Source: Gnetum montanum (Eukaryota > Streptophyta > Gnetopsida > Gnetales > Gnetaceae). Taken from it: 64,000 bases of DNA. The notes under the pieces are model-generated. The model ran no database searches. It was not told the origin of the DNA and saw only the letters and a program-made list of their open reading frames with translations. Below are positions 24,982 through 35,193 of this stretch, in pieces (the first letter of the stretch is position 1; each line of letters starts with the position of its first letter). A program made the position numbers and the translations under genes. The DNA lies in NCBI GenBank assembly GCA_015680685.1, contig MNCI01000920.1, forward strand, positions 354,738 through 418,737. Direction: 5' to 3'.

Positions 24982-26726
24982 TGTAACAACTGAAAACATC
25001 AATGGCTAGAACAACAAGAGTCCATGGGTGCATAATTTGAACTTGTGTTCTTATGAGGGCTTAATGGAGGTGGAGATGAGGTGACCTAGATGATCTTGTC
25101 AATCAAATAGGGACTTACAAAATGTAACCAAGGTACAACATGGTTAGCCATGATGTTGATGCAAAACAATGCTAACTATTTGAAAGGTGTTTGTAGCATC
25201 AACGGTGTCAATGGAATCAAGTGTAGTTAGGTTTTTTCTGGAAAAAATGTGGGTGCCAACATGTGAGGGCCACTACCCAAGCATAGTTTTAGGCATGGCT
25301 ATGTAATAAAATAGTAGAAAATGTAAATAAAATGCTAAAAATGTAAGGAAAGAGAGAGAAATAGAGCACAACCCAAATGGGGTTAAGCATAGCTAACACC
25401 AAGAGGGGTTAGAAGATACATAGTGTACAACAGGCATAATGGACAACATAGTCATAGTCTTAGAGGTGTATGGCCATGAAGACTAATGCTCTACTATGGT
25501 GTCTATTTTTTCCAGGTTGGTAGTGGTAGTGTGCAGTGGGCTATGATGTCTTGCAATGAATTGTGATGGGTTGTGGTGATCTATGATAGTCTATAACTTT
25601 ACATTTCTCTAGTTTGTTGGTGTGCCTTTGGTTTTTTGTTCATAGAAAATGCCAAAATGCTCAAATTTTCCAACCTAATCCAATTTTGCAAACCCCAAAA
25701 ATATTGAGCATGAGGGTATTTATAGGGCTAGGTTTAGTGTAAAATGTAGGGTAAATGCAATGTGGCAGAGGGGATGGTTAGGACTATGCTGTCACCCAAC
25801 TATGCTTTCCACTAAGGCTAGTAGTGTTGTGCTCTACTATACTCTACCAAAATTTGCAAGCTTGAGAGACTATGAATACACTACCAAGTATATGTATATG
25901 CACCAAGGGAACCACAATGTACTTGAAAAAATGCAAGTTTGAAGACTACACTCTGGGACTATGCTCTCCACTATCTTGTGTGGGGTTGAGCATAGTTATA
26001 GTTTTAGGGATAAAAGGGATACAAAAAAGATGTGTTTTGCTAAGTACACTTGCTAGAGGTGAGTTGTAGCTCAACTAAATGCCAGTGCTACGTTGTGGAG
26101 GTTTTTGGAGGCTATTTTGGCTAACTACTCTCGACTACACTTTAGACTAGGGGAGAGCATAGTCCCATACTTAGAAAAATTTTGCAAAATATTACTATGT
26201 GCTAACTACGCTCTTCATGGTAGGTTGGCTACACTCCAAACTAGGGGTGAGCATAGTCCTAGCACTTGTCAAAACTTGTAAAAACTAGCTTCTAGTTGAC
26301 TACTCTTGACTACACTCTAGGCTAGTGGAGAGCATAGTCTCAAAACTTAGAAAAAATTCTACAAAAAACTGGACCTTCATGTTGACTATGCTTGACTACG
26401 CTTTGGGGTAGTGGAGAGCGTAGTCTTAACACTTTGAAAATTTTATAGTAGCTAGCTTGACACTTAGAAAAAATTAAAAAATTAACCTTTGTGTTAACTA
26501 TGCTTTACATGATGTTGACTATGCTCTAGGTTAGTGTAAAGCGTAGTCTCAACACTTCGAAAAATTTGTAAGAACTAGGCCTTCATGCTAACTACGCTTG
26601 ACTACGCTCTGAGGTAATGGAGATCATAGTCTCAACACTTAAAAAATTGTACAGAAAGTGGCTTCATGTTCACACTTAGACAAATTTGTAGTTGAGACAC
26701 TATAGTCCAAATTTGGTGGTGTCTCA
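24982..26726 (-). repeat. 5' LTR of H
   Basis: On the minus strand it starts TGAGACACC and ends at TTACA. A TATA box (TATAAATA on minus) is at 25,717-25,724. The U3 part (26,100-26,660) holds five or more hairpin-like units pairing GACTACGCT with AGCGTAGTC, each followed by a TTAGAAAAATTT phrase. AGATT follows at 26,727. Confidence 0.87.
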
Positions 26727-28182
26727 AGATTGAAAAATGAAGTGATTTGAACAAACCATTGGGAAGTTAAGGGCTCTAGAAGGTTTTAGGCTCTGAAAAA
26801 TGGCAAAAACTTCCCTAGAATTATGAAGTAAATGGTAAAAATTATAAAGTGTGTGGCAGCATATATAGAGTTTTTGTAATGCGTCAATGGGGCCTTGTCA
26901 ATAGGGCCTCATTGATGTAGTCAGCTATGTCGATGGGGCATCATTGATGCAGCTATTAACTAGCATTGTTTTTAGTTGACTTGGTCAAAACTTGAAAATT
27001 ACAAAGAGATTTTAAATGAAATTAGGATCAAATGGAAGCCTAAATAGCCACAAACATGATGAAAATATGAGAAGAGGGTTTTGAAGTCTCAAAAATTGAG
27101 AAAATTAAGAAAATGAAAAAAGTGAATGGAAACTAAGAGATTAAGGAGCACATAGTGGTTTGTACAATACAATATGTAAAATATAGAATTGTAACAATGT
27201 CTAAGGTAAGAAAACAAACTAACCAAACCAAGAGATATGCAAGTGGATCCTCTCCATAGCAGGCTCATGTCCTTGTTACCCTTGCATAACCTCAACTAAG
27301 TAGTTTGTGGGTCCCATATTTGATTGATGATCATGAAAAGTTAACAACCAAACAAAAAGAATCTATTCAGGAATTCAAACACATCAAACTAGTACATAGA
27401 GCATAACATAGAACCAAGTAGTGGGGAGAGGTATGGCAACATGGATGGATGATGGAGAAGGTGGAATGTGGTTCCGAATTAAGGTCATAAGAAGTCCCTT
27501 GTGGAATTTGTGTTTAAAGTGATCTAAGAAGATCCATCCTTAGTCTAGATCAAATCCAACCTCATTTAATAACTTTGCATAACCACTATAAGACCAATCT
27601 ACTCACCTAGAACACAGGAGTGCTCCCATAAAACAACCATCATTCCAAAAAGAGAAGAAAATAGACGTAAGAAGTGAGAGAGAGAGGGCCTTAGTTAGAA
27701 GGGACCTTCAAGCATGGGTACATGTATTTCTAGTTCCATAACTAGTCTTGTAGTTTATTTATTTATCTAAGGATGCGCTTTGAATTACCATAATGTTTTT
27801 TTAATTTTTTTTCTTTTTTGGATGGGAACCACACCATCAAATAACTTTATTTTACTTCTTATTAGTGGATGGAATGGAATAGTAAGAAGTTCATTAAAAA
27901 CACCCAAGCACTCAAGTAAGTAGAAGAGTATAAGGAGTATTAAGTCCCCTTGAAGTCACACCCTCTACAAACCTTTGAATCTTTCCCACTTTTAGAACTA
28001 CCAAGGTCACAAATTAAATAAAATTCAATGACCTCTATGGTTTTTAAGAAAAACCATGTCATAGTCATTAGACATTAAAATTCAAAAATAGAAACTAGAT
28101 ATCAACAATCATAACATTAAGCACAAACCATCATTAGTAAATAGCAATAGTGACACTATGTCCTGTGGTAATAAGCACTTTT
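26727..28182 (-). other. Spacer of element C between H and L
   Basis: This is non-coding interior of C. By eye it follows B1 51,870-52,900 in order, for example the ATGCCCTTGCGTAACC-like phrase at about 27,278 and CCCCTTGAAGTCACACCCT near 27,948. At 26,880-26,960 it contains an array of TCAATGGGGCCT-like units otherwise seen in the C LTRs, next to a TATATA stretch at 26,862. CTTTT at 28,178-28,182 is the left target duplication of L. Confidence 0.65.
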
Positions 28183-29680
28183 TGTAATGACAGAAAATGT
28201 CAGTTGCTGGAAACACCAAACGAGAGTCCGTGTACATAGTTCTAACCCTGGATCTATACGAGGGTCGTGCTGGAGAAGATGAATCTGAGGTGCCTTGAAT
28301 GGTCTTGTTGATCAAATAGGGACTTATTTGATTAGTAAAACCTTTGTAATAATTGGATGGAAAAAGGGAGATCCCAATGAGGAGATATAATGTTGTTAAT
28401 CTTGAAAGTAATTGAAAGCGGTGTAAACAATTTAAAGCGATTGTAAAATTTGTATAAATAGGACGCAAGAAATTAGATTTATAGAGAGTGCAACCCCAAG
28501 ATCTAGGATTTAACTTATGAACAAAATATGTTGGATACAATGATTACAAGCAGACTTCGGTTTGGATGAAGCACATGCCAGTAGCAAGAAATTTATTTAA
28601 AGATGAAACAAGCAAAGGTCAATCTACCTTGTTCTATCCAATCTAGGTGCAAGAAAGTCAGAACCAAGGCAGAATGTTTGTTAACCAGCTGTTTCTAATC
28701 CAAGGTTCTTGCCAATCACCTCTGATGTTCTCATGATCGCTGATCCTCTTTTTCTCTCTTGCCAATATTGAAAGAAATATTTTTTGCCATCCTCTTTGAT
28801 CTTTGTCAACTGGAGCATTTATAAGATTAGGGTTAGGAGAAAAATGCGATTTAGATGACGCATGTCCTAAACTTACAAGATGCCATTGACTTGATATATT
28901 TTTGTTTGAAGCTTGCATCGCCATGCTACATTATGCTCTGAAGCGTAACATGTCGTAAACCACTCTTATTGGAGCTTTGGCGACCGACTATTCTTTGATT
29001 ATGTTGTGATACGCTAGAGAGTGCATTGTGATGTGTGAACTGCTGATGTTGTACTATCTCTGTCATTGCTTGCATTATGCTGTGTCATGCTAGTTGACGC
29101 TACATAGTGTAATTTAGCGTAAAATAGCAAAATTGCAAAAAATTGAAGTGCTGCACTGCACTTCCTTTGGTTTTGATAAATCCTTCTGGGGTTTATTACG
29201 CTACACTGCGTAATGTAGCGTAATAGGCCTCTCAACTGGAAAACTTACTGAAACATGAGGAACACTGAAGATCATCGTTTAAGCTTTGAGATTTTTGCTG
29301 GGTCGTTAAAGTCTCGAATTTTTGCCATCTCTAATGTTACGATGGACTGACTTCTAGCATTACGCTGTGTTATGCCACATTACACTATGTTGCGTAATGC
29401 TGTGTAATATGCCAAAAGTTAAGATTTTTTGGGACATGGGAAACTTGCAGAGTTGAATGTTTGCCATCGCTGGGAAATTTGCAGAGTTGAATTCTTGCCG
29501 TCGTGCACTCCTTGTCTTGTTCCGTCTTCTGGAATTTATTATATTGTGTTGCATAGTATGGCGGAATAGACCCTTCAGCCTAAGAAGGGAACTTTCCGAG
29601 CTGTGCCTTGTCATGAATTGTTGCCTAAATCACAATATTTTGCTGAACCGTTGAGGCCTCGAAATTTTCATGGTGTTTCA
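28183..29680 (-). repeat. 3' LTR of L
   Basis: It pairs with 45,400-46,900. In a 120-base sample (28,561-28,680 against 45,778-45,897) I count ten mismatches. A minus-strand TATA candidate CTTATAAATG is at about 28,815-28,825. The inverted repeat ATTACGCTAC / GTAGCGTAAT is at 29,195-29,224. Confidence 0.94.
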
Positions 29681-29697
29681 ATGGCCCCTCTTTGTTG
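29681..29697 (-). other. Polypurine tract of L
   Basis: On the minus strand AACAAAGAGGGGCCAT borders the 3' LTR, identical to the tract of N1. Confidence 0.9.
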
Positions 29698-30780
29698 AAA
29701 TTTAGAAGGCTTACCCAAAAGACGTTGATAAAGAATATGAAACACCTAAGAAGTAAAGGCACCGACAGTGCCCATCGGCAACTACTCAAATGTTGCTCTG
29801 TCAAACTTGGAAGTACAAAGGTGGGGGGGGGGGGGGGGGAGGGGAAGAGAGCATAGGAGGGATTTTACAGAAGTGAGAGTAGGGAGGTTCGGGGAAGACT
29901 CAAGCATGTGAACATGAACCTTTCATGAACAAGTCATTAGGTGTCCTTTCGTGAGTGTATTTGTGAGAACTTACGCCACCACACTGTATATGAAGGGCTT
30001 GCATGGATGAGTTGTGTTACACGCGTATGGCCTGGATGAATTGTTTTACATCTTTTTTTTAATTACATTCCACTAGGTGAGTTGCCTTACACCAATGCAT
30101 GGACATGATGATGTGAAATAATTTGATTGAATGTTCATACTCTGTAAAAACAAAGAAGAGGGTAAAGGCAGTCGTAAGGATAAGGGAAGGGGGAAGCGAA
30201 GTAAGGTATCCGATGGAGGGAGAGGTAGGGTTTGCACTCCCAAGTAGCTAGGCTATTCTAAACAACCACTTCAGAACACCGTGAAACCTTACTTCCTAAT
30301 GAATGTATTCTTGATCAGCGTTGTCGTAACAAGTAAATTGAAAAACATAACAGAGAACACAGAGCAGAAGCAATTTTCCTAATCGCTAGAGGGATGGTGA
30401 GGCTATTGAAACAAGCATCATTTAAAGTGAAAAGGAACACGAAAGCCATGAAAGAGGGACCATAGCAAGGAGCAAGTGTCCCAATGTTGATGCTGCAGTT
30501 CATGCGACTACCATTGAAAGCTAGATTCATCTTGCTTCATCGACTGGGAAAAGAACTAGTCAAGTGAACCTGCTAAGCTAGAATCCAGTGACAACGATCG
30601 GTAGAGGCTACTAAAACCATGGATGACCATCGTTTCTTTGATGCCCCAAGTGGTGAAGTTGATCCTAGGAGCTGCAACTAAAGAGTGGTTGTTCCATCTA
30701 GTAGGGATGCAGTGCAAGAGTGATCACACTCGCTTGCTTCATGGATTGTCCATTTACGGATTCCAGTTTTGAGTCTTGGT
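29698..30780 (-). other. 3' non-coding part of L
   Basis: No gene is recognised. It includes an uninterrupted run of 17 G at 29,823-29,839 and near copies of GGATGAGTTGTGTTACA at about 30,006-30,100, shared with N1 in opposite orientation. Confidence 0.6.
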
Positions 30781-31120
30781 TGACTGTTGTTGCTGGTTTT
30801 AAGCCTCAGTAGGTCGTGGTCCCAGTTTAAAGTCTGGATAGACTGAAACCTGCTAGTTTTACGTCATAGAGATGGTGGAAGAGCTAGTTTATGGTCCTAG
30901 AAGACCATGCTATGGGTGTCAATTTTATGTCGTGACCCAGGGACAAGTCTGTGCTAGTTTTGCATCTCAATATACGTATGCTTACCTTGCTAGTTTCACG
31001 TCATGGTGGACGGTCGAAAACTCTACCAATTTAGCATCTTGGGGGATGCGTGCAAGAAATGCCAGTTTTACGTCGTAGCAGACATGTACAAATTTGCTAG
31101 TTTTACATTGTAGCGGATGT
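30781..31120 (-). repeat. Repeat array downstream of L integrase
   Basis: About eight irregular copies of a 40-55 base unit with the core GCTAGTTTTACGTCGTAGCAG on the plus strand. The core is the reverse complement of the 30-base repeats in N1 (CTACAATGTTAAACTAGC). Confidence 0.75.
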
Positions 31121-31199
31121 TGATTACCTTGTGCTTAAGCTTAGTTGATGCTTAGATGTAGTACCGCTTCAGATACAGATGATTCACTAGGTTCAGGTG

Positions 31200-32290
31200 C
31201 TTATTTCCATCGATATCCGCTAACTTGAATGCTCTGTTGCTATATGCGCTGATGACTAGGAAAGGGCCTTCCCAATTTGCAGAGAATTTGCCTACTAGTT
31301 CGCGAATGGCCTTGAGAACTAAGTCTCCTTTCTTGATTAGTCATTGATGCAGATTGTGCTAGTGCTTTTGTCTCTATTTGTCCTGATATCTTTCGATGGT
31401 GTCAAGCATCTGGATGTGCTTCTCCTCCACTGAGTCTAAATCCATGATCCTAGACTCATTGTGTTGAGTCTCATTTATAACCATGGAGAGGACCATCCTC
31501 AAGGAGGGGATCTGCAATTCCAAGGGCAAAACTGCTTCGGATCCATAGACTAGGCTATAGAGCGTCCTGTCTGTAGCTGTCCTGCATGTCGTACGATACG
31601 CCCATAGCACATAGAGGATTTTCTCGTGCCATCACTTTTTGTTGTTGCTGAGCATCTTTTTCAACAAATTGATGACCACTTTGTTTGTTGCCTCTACTTG
31701 ACCATTTACTTGTAGGTAATAGGGTGAAGAAAATAATTGCTTGATACCAAGATTATCGCAAAAAGATTTGGTTTCTGTACTACTAAATTGTGGCCCGTTG
31801 TTGGTCACAATAGTCATAGGGAGCCCAAACCTAGTTACTATGTTGTCTAAGATGAAATGGTGTTGGGATGTAATCTTTCATAAGGGGATAGCCTCAACCC
31901 ACTTCATGAAGTATTCAGTGGCAATGATAATGAAGCTATGTCCCATAGAAGATTTAGGTGTAATGGGACCTATGATATCTAGTCCCCATCGTTGGAATGG
32001 CCAAGTAATCTATGTAGTGTGTAACTCTGTTGGTGACATGTGTATTAAGTTTTCATAACGCTGGCACATGTCACATGTCTTAACCTTAGTAAGGCAGTCT
32101 TTTTCCATATATGGCCAATAGTACCCTAGGAGTCTAATTTTAGTGGTCATAGTTCGCAAGGCTACATGTCCTCCACAAAACCCTTCGTGGACTTCGCTAA
32201 CTATTTGTTGTGCTTGGTTATTATTAACGCATGTTAGCAATACCCCATCAAAAGAGTGTCTATAGAGAGTACTGTCTTTGATGATGATGT
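31200..32290 (-). pseudogene. Integrase of L
   Basis: The zinc-binding HHCC domain is at 32,200-32,050 (VHEGFCGGH ... CDMCQRY), with both His and both Cys present. The catalytic core follows: LDIIGPI at about 31,980, ATEYFMKW near 31,915 where the first catalytic Asp reads Glu, TNNGPQF at 31,805-31,785 where the second Asp reads Asn (31,800-31,802), and NGQVEATNK near 31,695 with the catalytic Glu. LWAYRTT and YGSEAVLP near 31,605-31,530 are typical of Tat-type integrases. The C-terminal part ends with NLYLKRYY-like sequence near 31,170. Two of three catalytic acids are replaced, and stops interrupt the frame. Confidence 0.9.
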
Positions 32291-32303
32291 ATTTCCTAGC
32301 ACG

Positions 32304-32960
32304 CTAGCATATTGCATCTTCTTGCGCATGTGTTAGCTCGTGCGGTGGTTTTCCATACAGAAGGTAAGTCTTAATATTGTCGTACCATTCTTTTGTTCCT
32401 CCTGTGTTTAATGAAGAGATTTGCGCTACTTGAATGACAGGGTTTGTACATTCCATCATTAAAGTAGGCCAAGTGGCAAACAAATGTGGTGGCATGTTTA
32501 ATGACAGTGTGGCTAGTGCATCTGCTACAATGTTTTTGTTACGTGGCATGTGTTGGGCATCAGTTGTCACGAATTACTTCAGGAGATATTTAGCCATATC
32601 GTAGTAGGGCTGAAAATGCATATATTTGTAGGTGTAGACTTCTGTGATTTGATTGATAATGAGCATTGAATCGCCTCGTATTTCCAGGTGTTGAACGTTG
32701 AGTTCTTTGGCTATCAACAGTCCCCTAAGAAGCCTCTTGTACTCTACCACATTATTCGTACAAGGGAAAGGCATGTGGTAAGCTAATGGATGAACAGCCT
32801 CAGGGGAAAGCGTAATAACGACGGAATGACTTCCGCCTCTGGTAGTCAAAGCTCCATTGAAGTATAGCGTCACTTTGAGGCCTGTTGATACAAGGCTTAA
32901 ACTATGTACATGGTCATCTAGAAATTCTGGCTCTATCGTAGCTTGATCATGAATAGGCAA
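32304..32960 (-). pseudogene. Archaeal-type RNase H (second RNase H) of L
   Basis: The segment matches the extra RNase H domain specific to Tat elements, placed between the Ty3-type RNase H and integrase. Visible blocks are YFNGALTTRGG near 32,865 (first catalytic Asp changed to Asn), CTNNVVEYKRLLRGL near 32,760 with the Glu kept, IRGDSMLIINQ near 32,680 with Asp kept, and NIVADALATLSL at about 32,540-32,505 with the final Asp. A stop lies between 32,574 and 32,570. The presence of both RNase H types is the main evidence for the Tat clade. Confidence 0.88.
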
Positions 32961-32969
32961 TGTTGCAAG

Positions 32970-34660
32970 CTAGTCAGCTATAGCTTGACCTTTAGTGGAC
33001 GATTGGCCAACATAATGTAAATCGAATTTGGCTGTGATAGCTTTCCAGCGAGCTATCCTACTACTCTCATACAAGTTGTTTGAGATAGCTCGCAAAACAT
33101 TATTTTTGCAAATTATGTTGACCTGGCTATGGAAAAGATAATGTCTACATTTCCTAAGTGTGAAGACCAATTCCAAATAGTTACGCTCCACTTCATTGTA
33201 CCTTGTTTCGTACGCAAATAGAGCATGACTTAGATAATAGATAGGGGCTTCTAACGCATTGTTCCTTTTTTGGCAAAGTAACGCAGCTATAGACATGTCT
33301 AAGTTCGCTAGATAAATGTAAAAAGGCTGATCCCTTTATGGTGGGAAAACCATTGGTAAGTGTTGCAGCTCCTTCTTCAAGTTGTCAAATGCATGCTGGC
33401 AGTCATCAGTCCATTCAAAATTAACACCCTTCCTAAGGAGATGTTGCATAAGATGTAATTTATCTATTAATTTCAAGATGAACCACCTGATAAACTGTAG
33501 TCTGTCTTACAACCCATGTAGTTCCTTGAGGTTTGTAGGTGGCGTTAAATCAAAAATGGCTTTAACCTTGTCAAGGTCAACTCGGATGATAGTCTCTAAT
33601 ACCACAAACCCCAACACGCATCCGGTTTTGACTCAGAATATGCATTTCTTTGGGTTGAGCCTTAAGTCATGCTTGAGACATCATTTAAGGAGTAACTCTA
33701 GGTCTTCTGAATGATCCTCCAACTTTATAGACTTGACAGCTATGTCATCTACATAGTCATTTAATCTCTCTAAGAGGTAATCACTAAAGATGTATGTCAT
33801 GGCTCATTGATACGTTGCTCTAACATTTTTTAGTCTGAAGGGCATCATAGTGTAATAGAAAGTCCCCTAGGGTGTCATAAATGTTGTGGTCAATTGATGC
33901 TCCAAGTTGATACGAATCTGATTATAACCTAAAAAATCATCCATAAAGGATAGAAGTGCATGACCAACTGTTGTGTCGATCAATTGATTGATACTCGATA
34001 ACGGAAAATTATCCTTAATCGTGGCTTTGTTCAGATCCCAAAAGTCTATGCAGATGCGTATTCCTCCCATTTTCTTAGAGACAACTACGATGTTGGATAC
34101 CCAGTCTAAGTAATCGACCATGAGGATGAAACCAACCTGATACAGCTTGGTGATTTCATTATGCACTTCTAGCGTGATTTCTGGCTTAATCTTTCATGCC
34201 TTCTGTCTAATTGCTTTGATGCACAGGTCTAAAACTATGTTATGATTTATTAATCTCGAGTCTAATCCTGGCATGTCTTCGTACGACCATAGAAATATAG
34301 CAGCGTTGTTTTAGATCACTTGCATTATGTCACTCTGTGTTTTTTGGTCTAAGAGGAAACTAACCCTAAGAGTTTTACTTTCACCTTTGTGCCTAACCAC
34401 AGGGATCTCATTGAGAAGGTCCTCGGTCACATCACCAGCCTCCAGGTCTAGAGTTTGGGCTAGATGTTCTAGCCAGTCTAGCTTTGGTTGCATCACAAAG
34501 GGAAGGGTATGTTCCTATTAGCATGTGATTGAGTTGTCTAATGGTTTCCCTATATGGGCCTACTAAGGCTAGGGGTGTAGATAGAGCTGCTTCTGTTTGC
34601 AAATTGCCCTGCAAAACTGTCAAAATGGAAGTTGTTACATTATTTTTTGCTGATCTGTTG
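32970..34660 (-). pseudogene. Reverse transcriptase and Ty3-type RNase H of L
   Basis: Upstream of the fingers a pre-RT segment (34,623-34,260) ends in WSYEDMPGLDSRLI. RT proper runs from about 34,190: VSKKMGGIRICIDF, DLNKATIKDNFPL, LSFMDDFLGYNQI and the catalytic YVDDI at 33,744-33,755, which is intact. The RNase H follows (DMSIAALLCQKR, YETRYNEVERN, about 33,300-32,970). Stops occur in the thumb and connection. In element sense, a pyrimidine-rich stretch ending TTGACAG at about 34,622 could be a splice acceptor, as in Ogre elements, where RT is joined to protease by splicing; this is inference. Confidence 0.9.
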
Positions 34661-35193
34661 AAATGATAAAAATTTACTTTCTTTGCGTTAGAGTTGCATA
34701 TTAGAAAAGCTTCCAGTTTAAGGTCTTAGTGGACCATTACAATATGCACAGTCTGTGGGAAGATGACGAGCCAAGATTCCTAGATGCTAGTGTGTGACTT
34801 CTGTAGAGTAAGATGAAAGATATAACGTGGTGTGTCTAGTGTACTAGAGTAAGGAATTTAAATGTTTGTACAAACCATAGTTAATGTAGCTAGATTACAA
34901 GGTGATAAGCTATGGATTAGTTTAGGGTCATTTCGGACCACAATTCATACGATATCTACAAAATTAATGCCCTAATCTTTGCATTTCATGTCATACTGAC
35001 ACTGGCATTTCAGGAAAGTTCCGCATCGATCAAGCATAAAAATCAAGTTATTTTTAAGCATTTCATTTATAAACTAGTGGTTCATGCTCAAAACAAGCCA
35101 TAGATACCGCAAACTTGAATCTAGCTACAACAGAAAGGGAGCAGAAGTGAGGCGTAAATAGACGATTTTGTGAAGATTTGTTCAATTGCAGTT
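34661..35193. other. Region between L RT and the antisense gene
   Basis: No coding sequence is seen. Two copies of the GTTTAAGGCCAT-type unit occur, at about 34,707-34,730 and 34,918-34,942. Matching units lie on the other side of the gene at about 41,155-41,300. The 5' region of the antisense gene, including any promoter, would lie here; no clear TATA box was identified. Confidence 0.5.

Larger units (their letters stand above)
8173..26726 (-). mobile_element. Element H: non-autonomous Tat-like gag-protease retrotransposon, split by N1
   Basis: H is a minus-strand element inserted into the spacer of C. The right (5') LTR is 24,982-26,726; the left (3') LTR starts at 8,173. Flanks are AGATC (8,168-8,172) and AGATT (26,727-26,731). 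Its interior has a primer site, gag (24.3-21.8 kb) and protease (12.6-11.7 kb), then only a tandem repeat region and non-coding DNA before the 3' LTR. No RT, RNase H or integrase is present. N1 (12,611-21,804) sits at the gag-protease border. LTR ends, primer site and gag match those of L, so H was probably moved by L-type enzymes. Confidence 0.82.
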
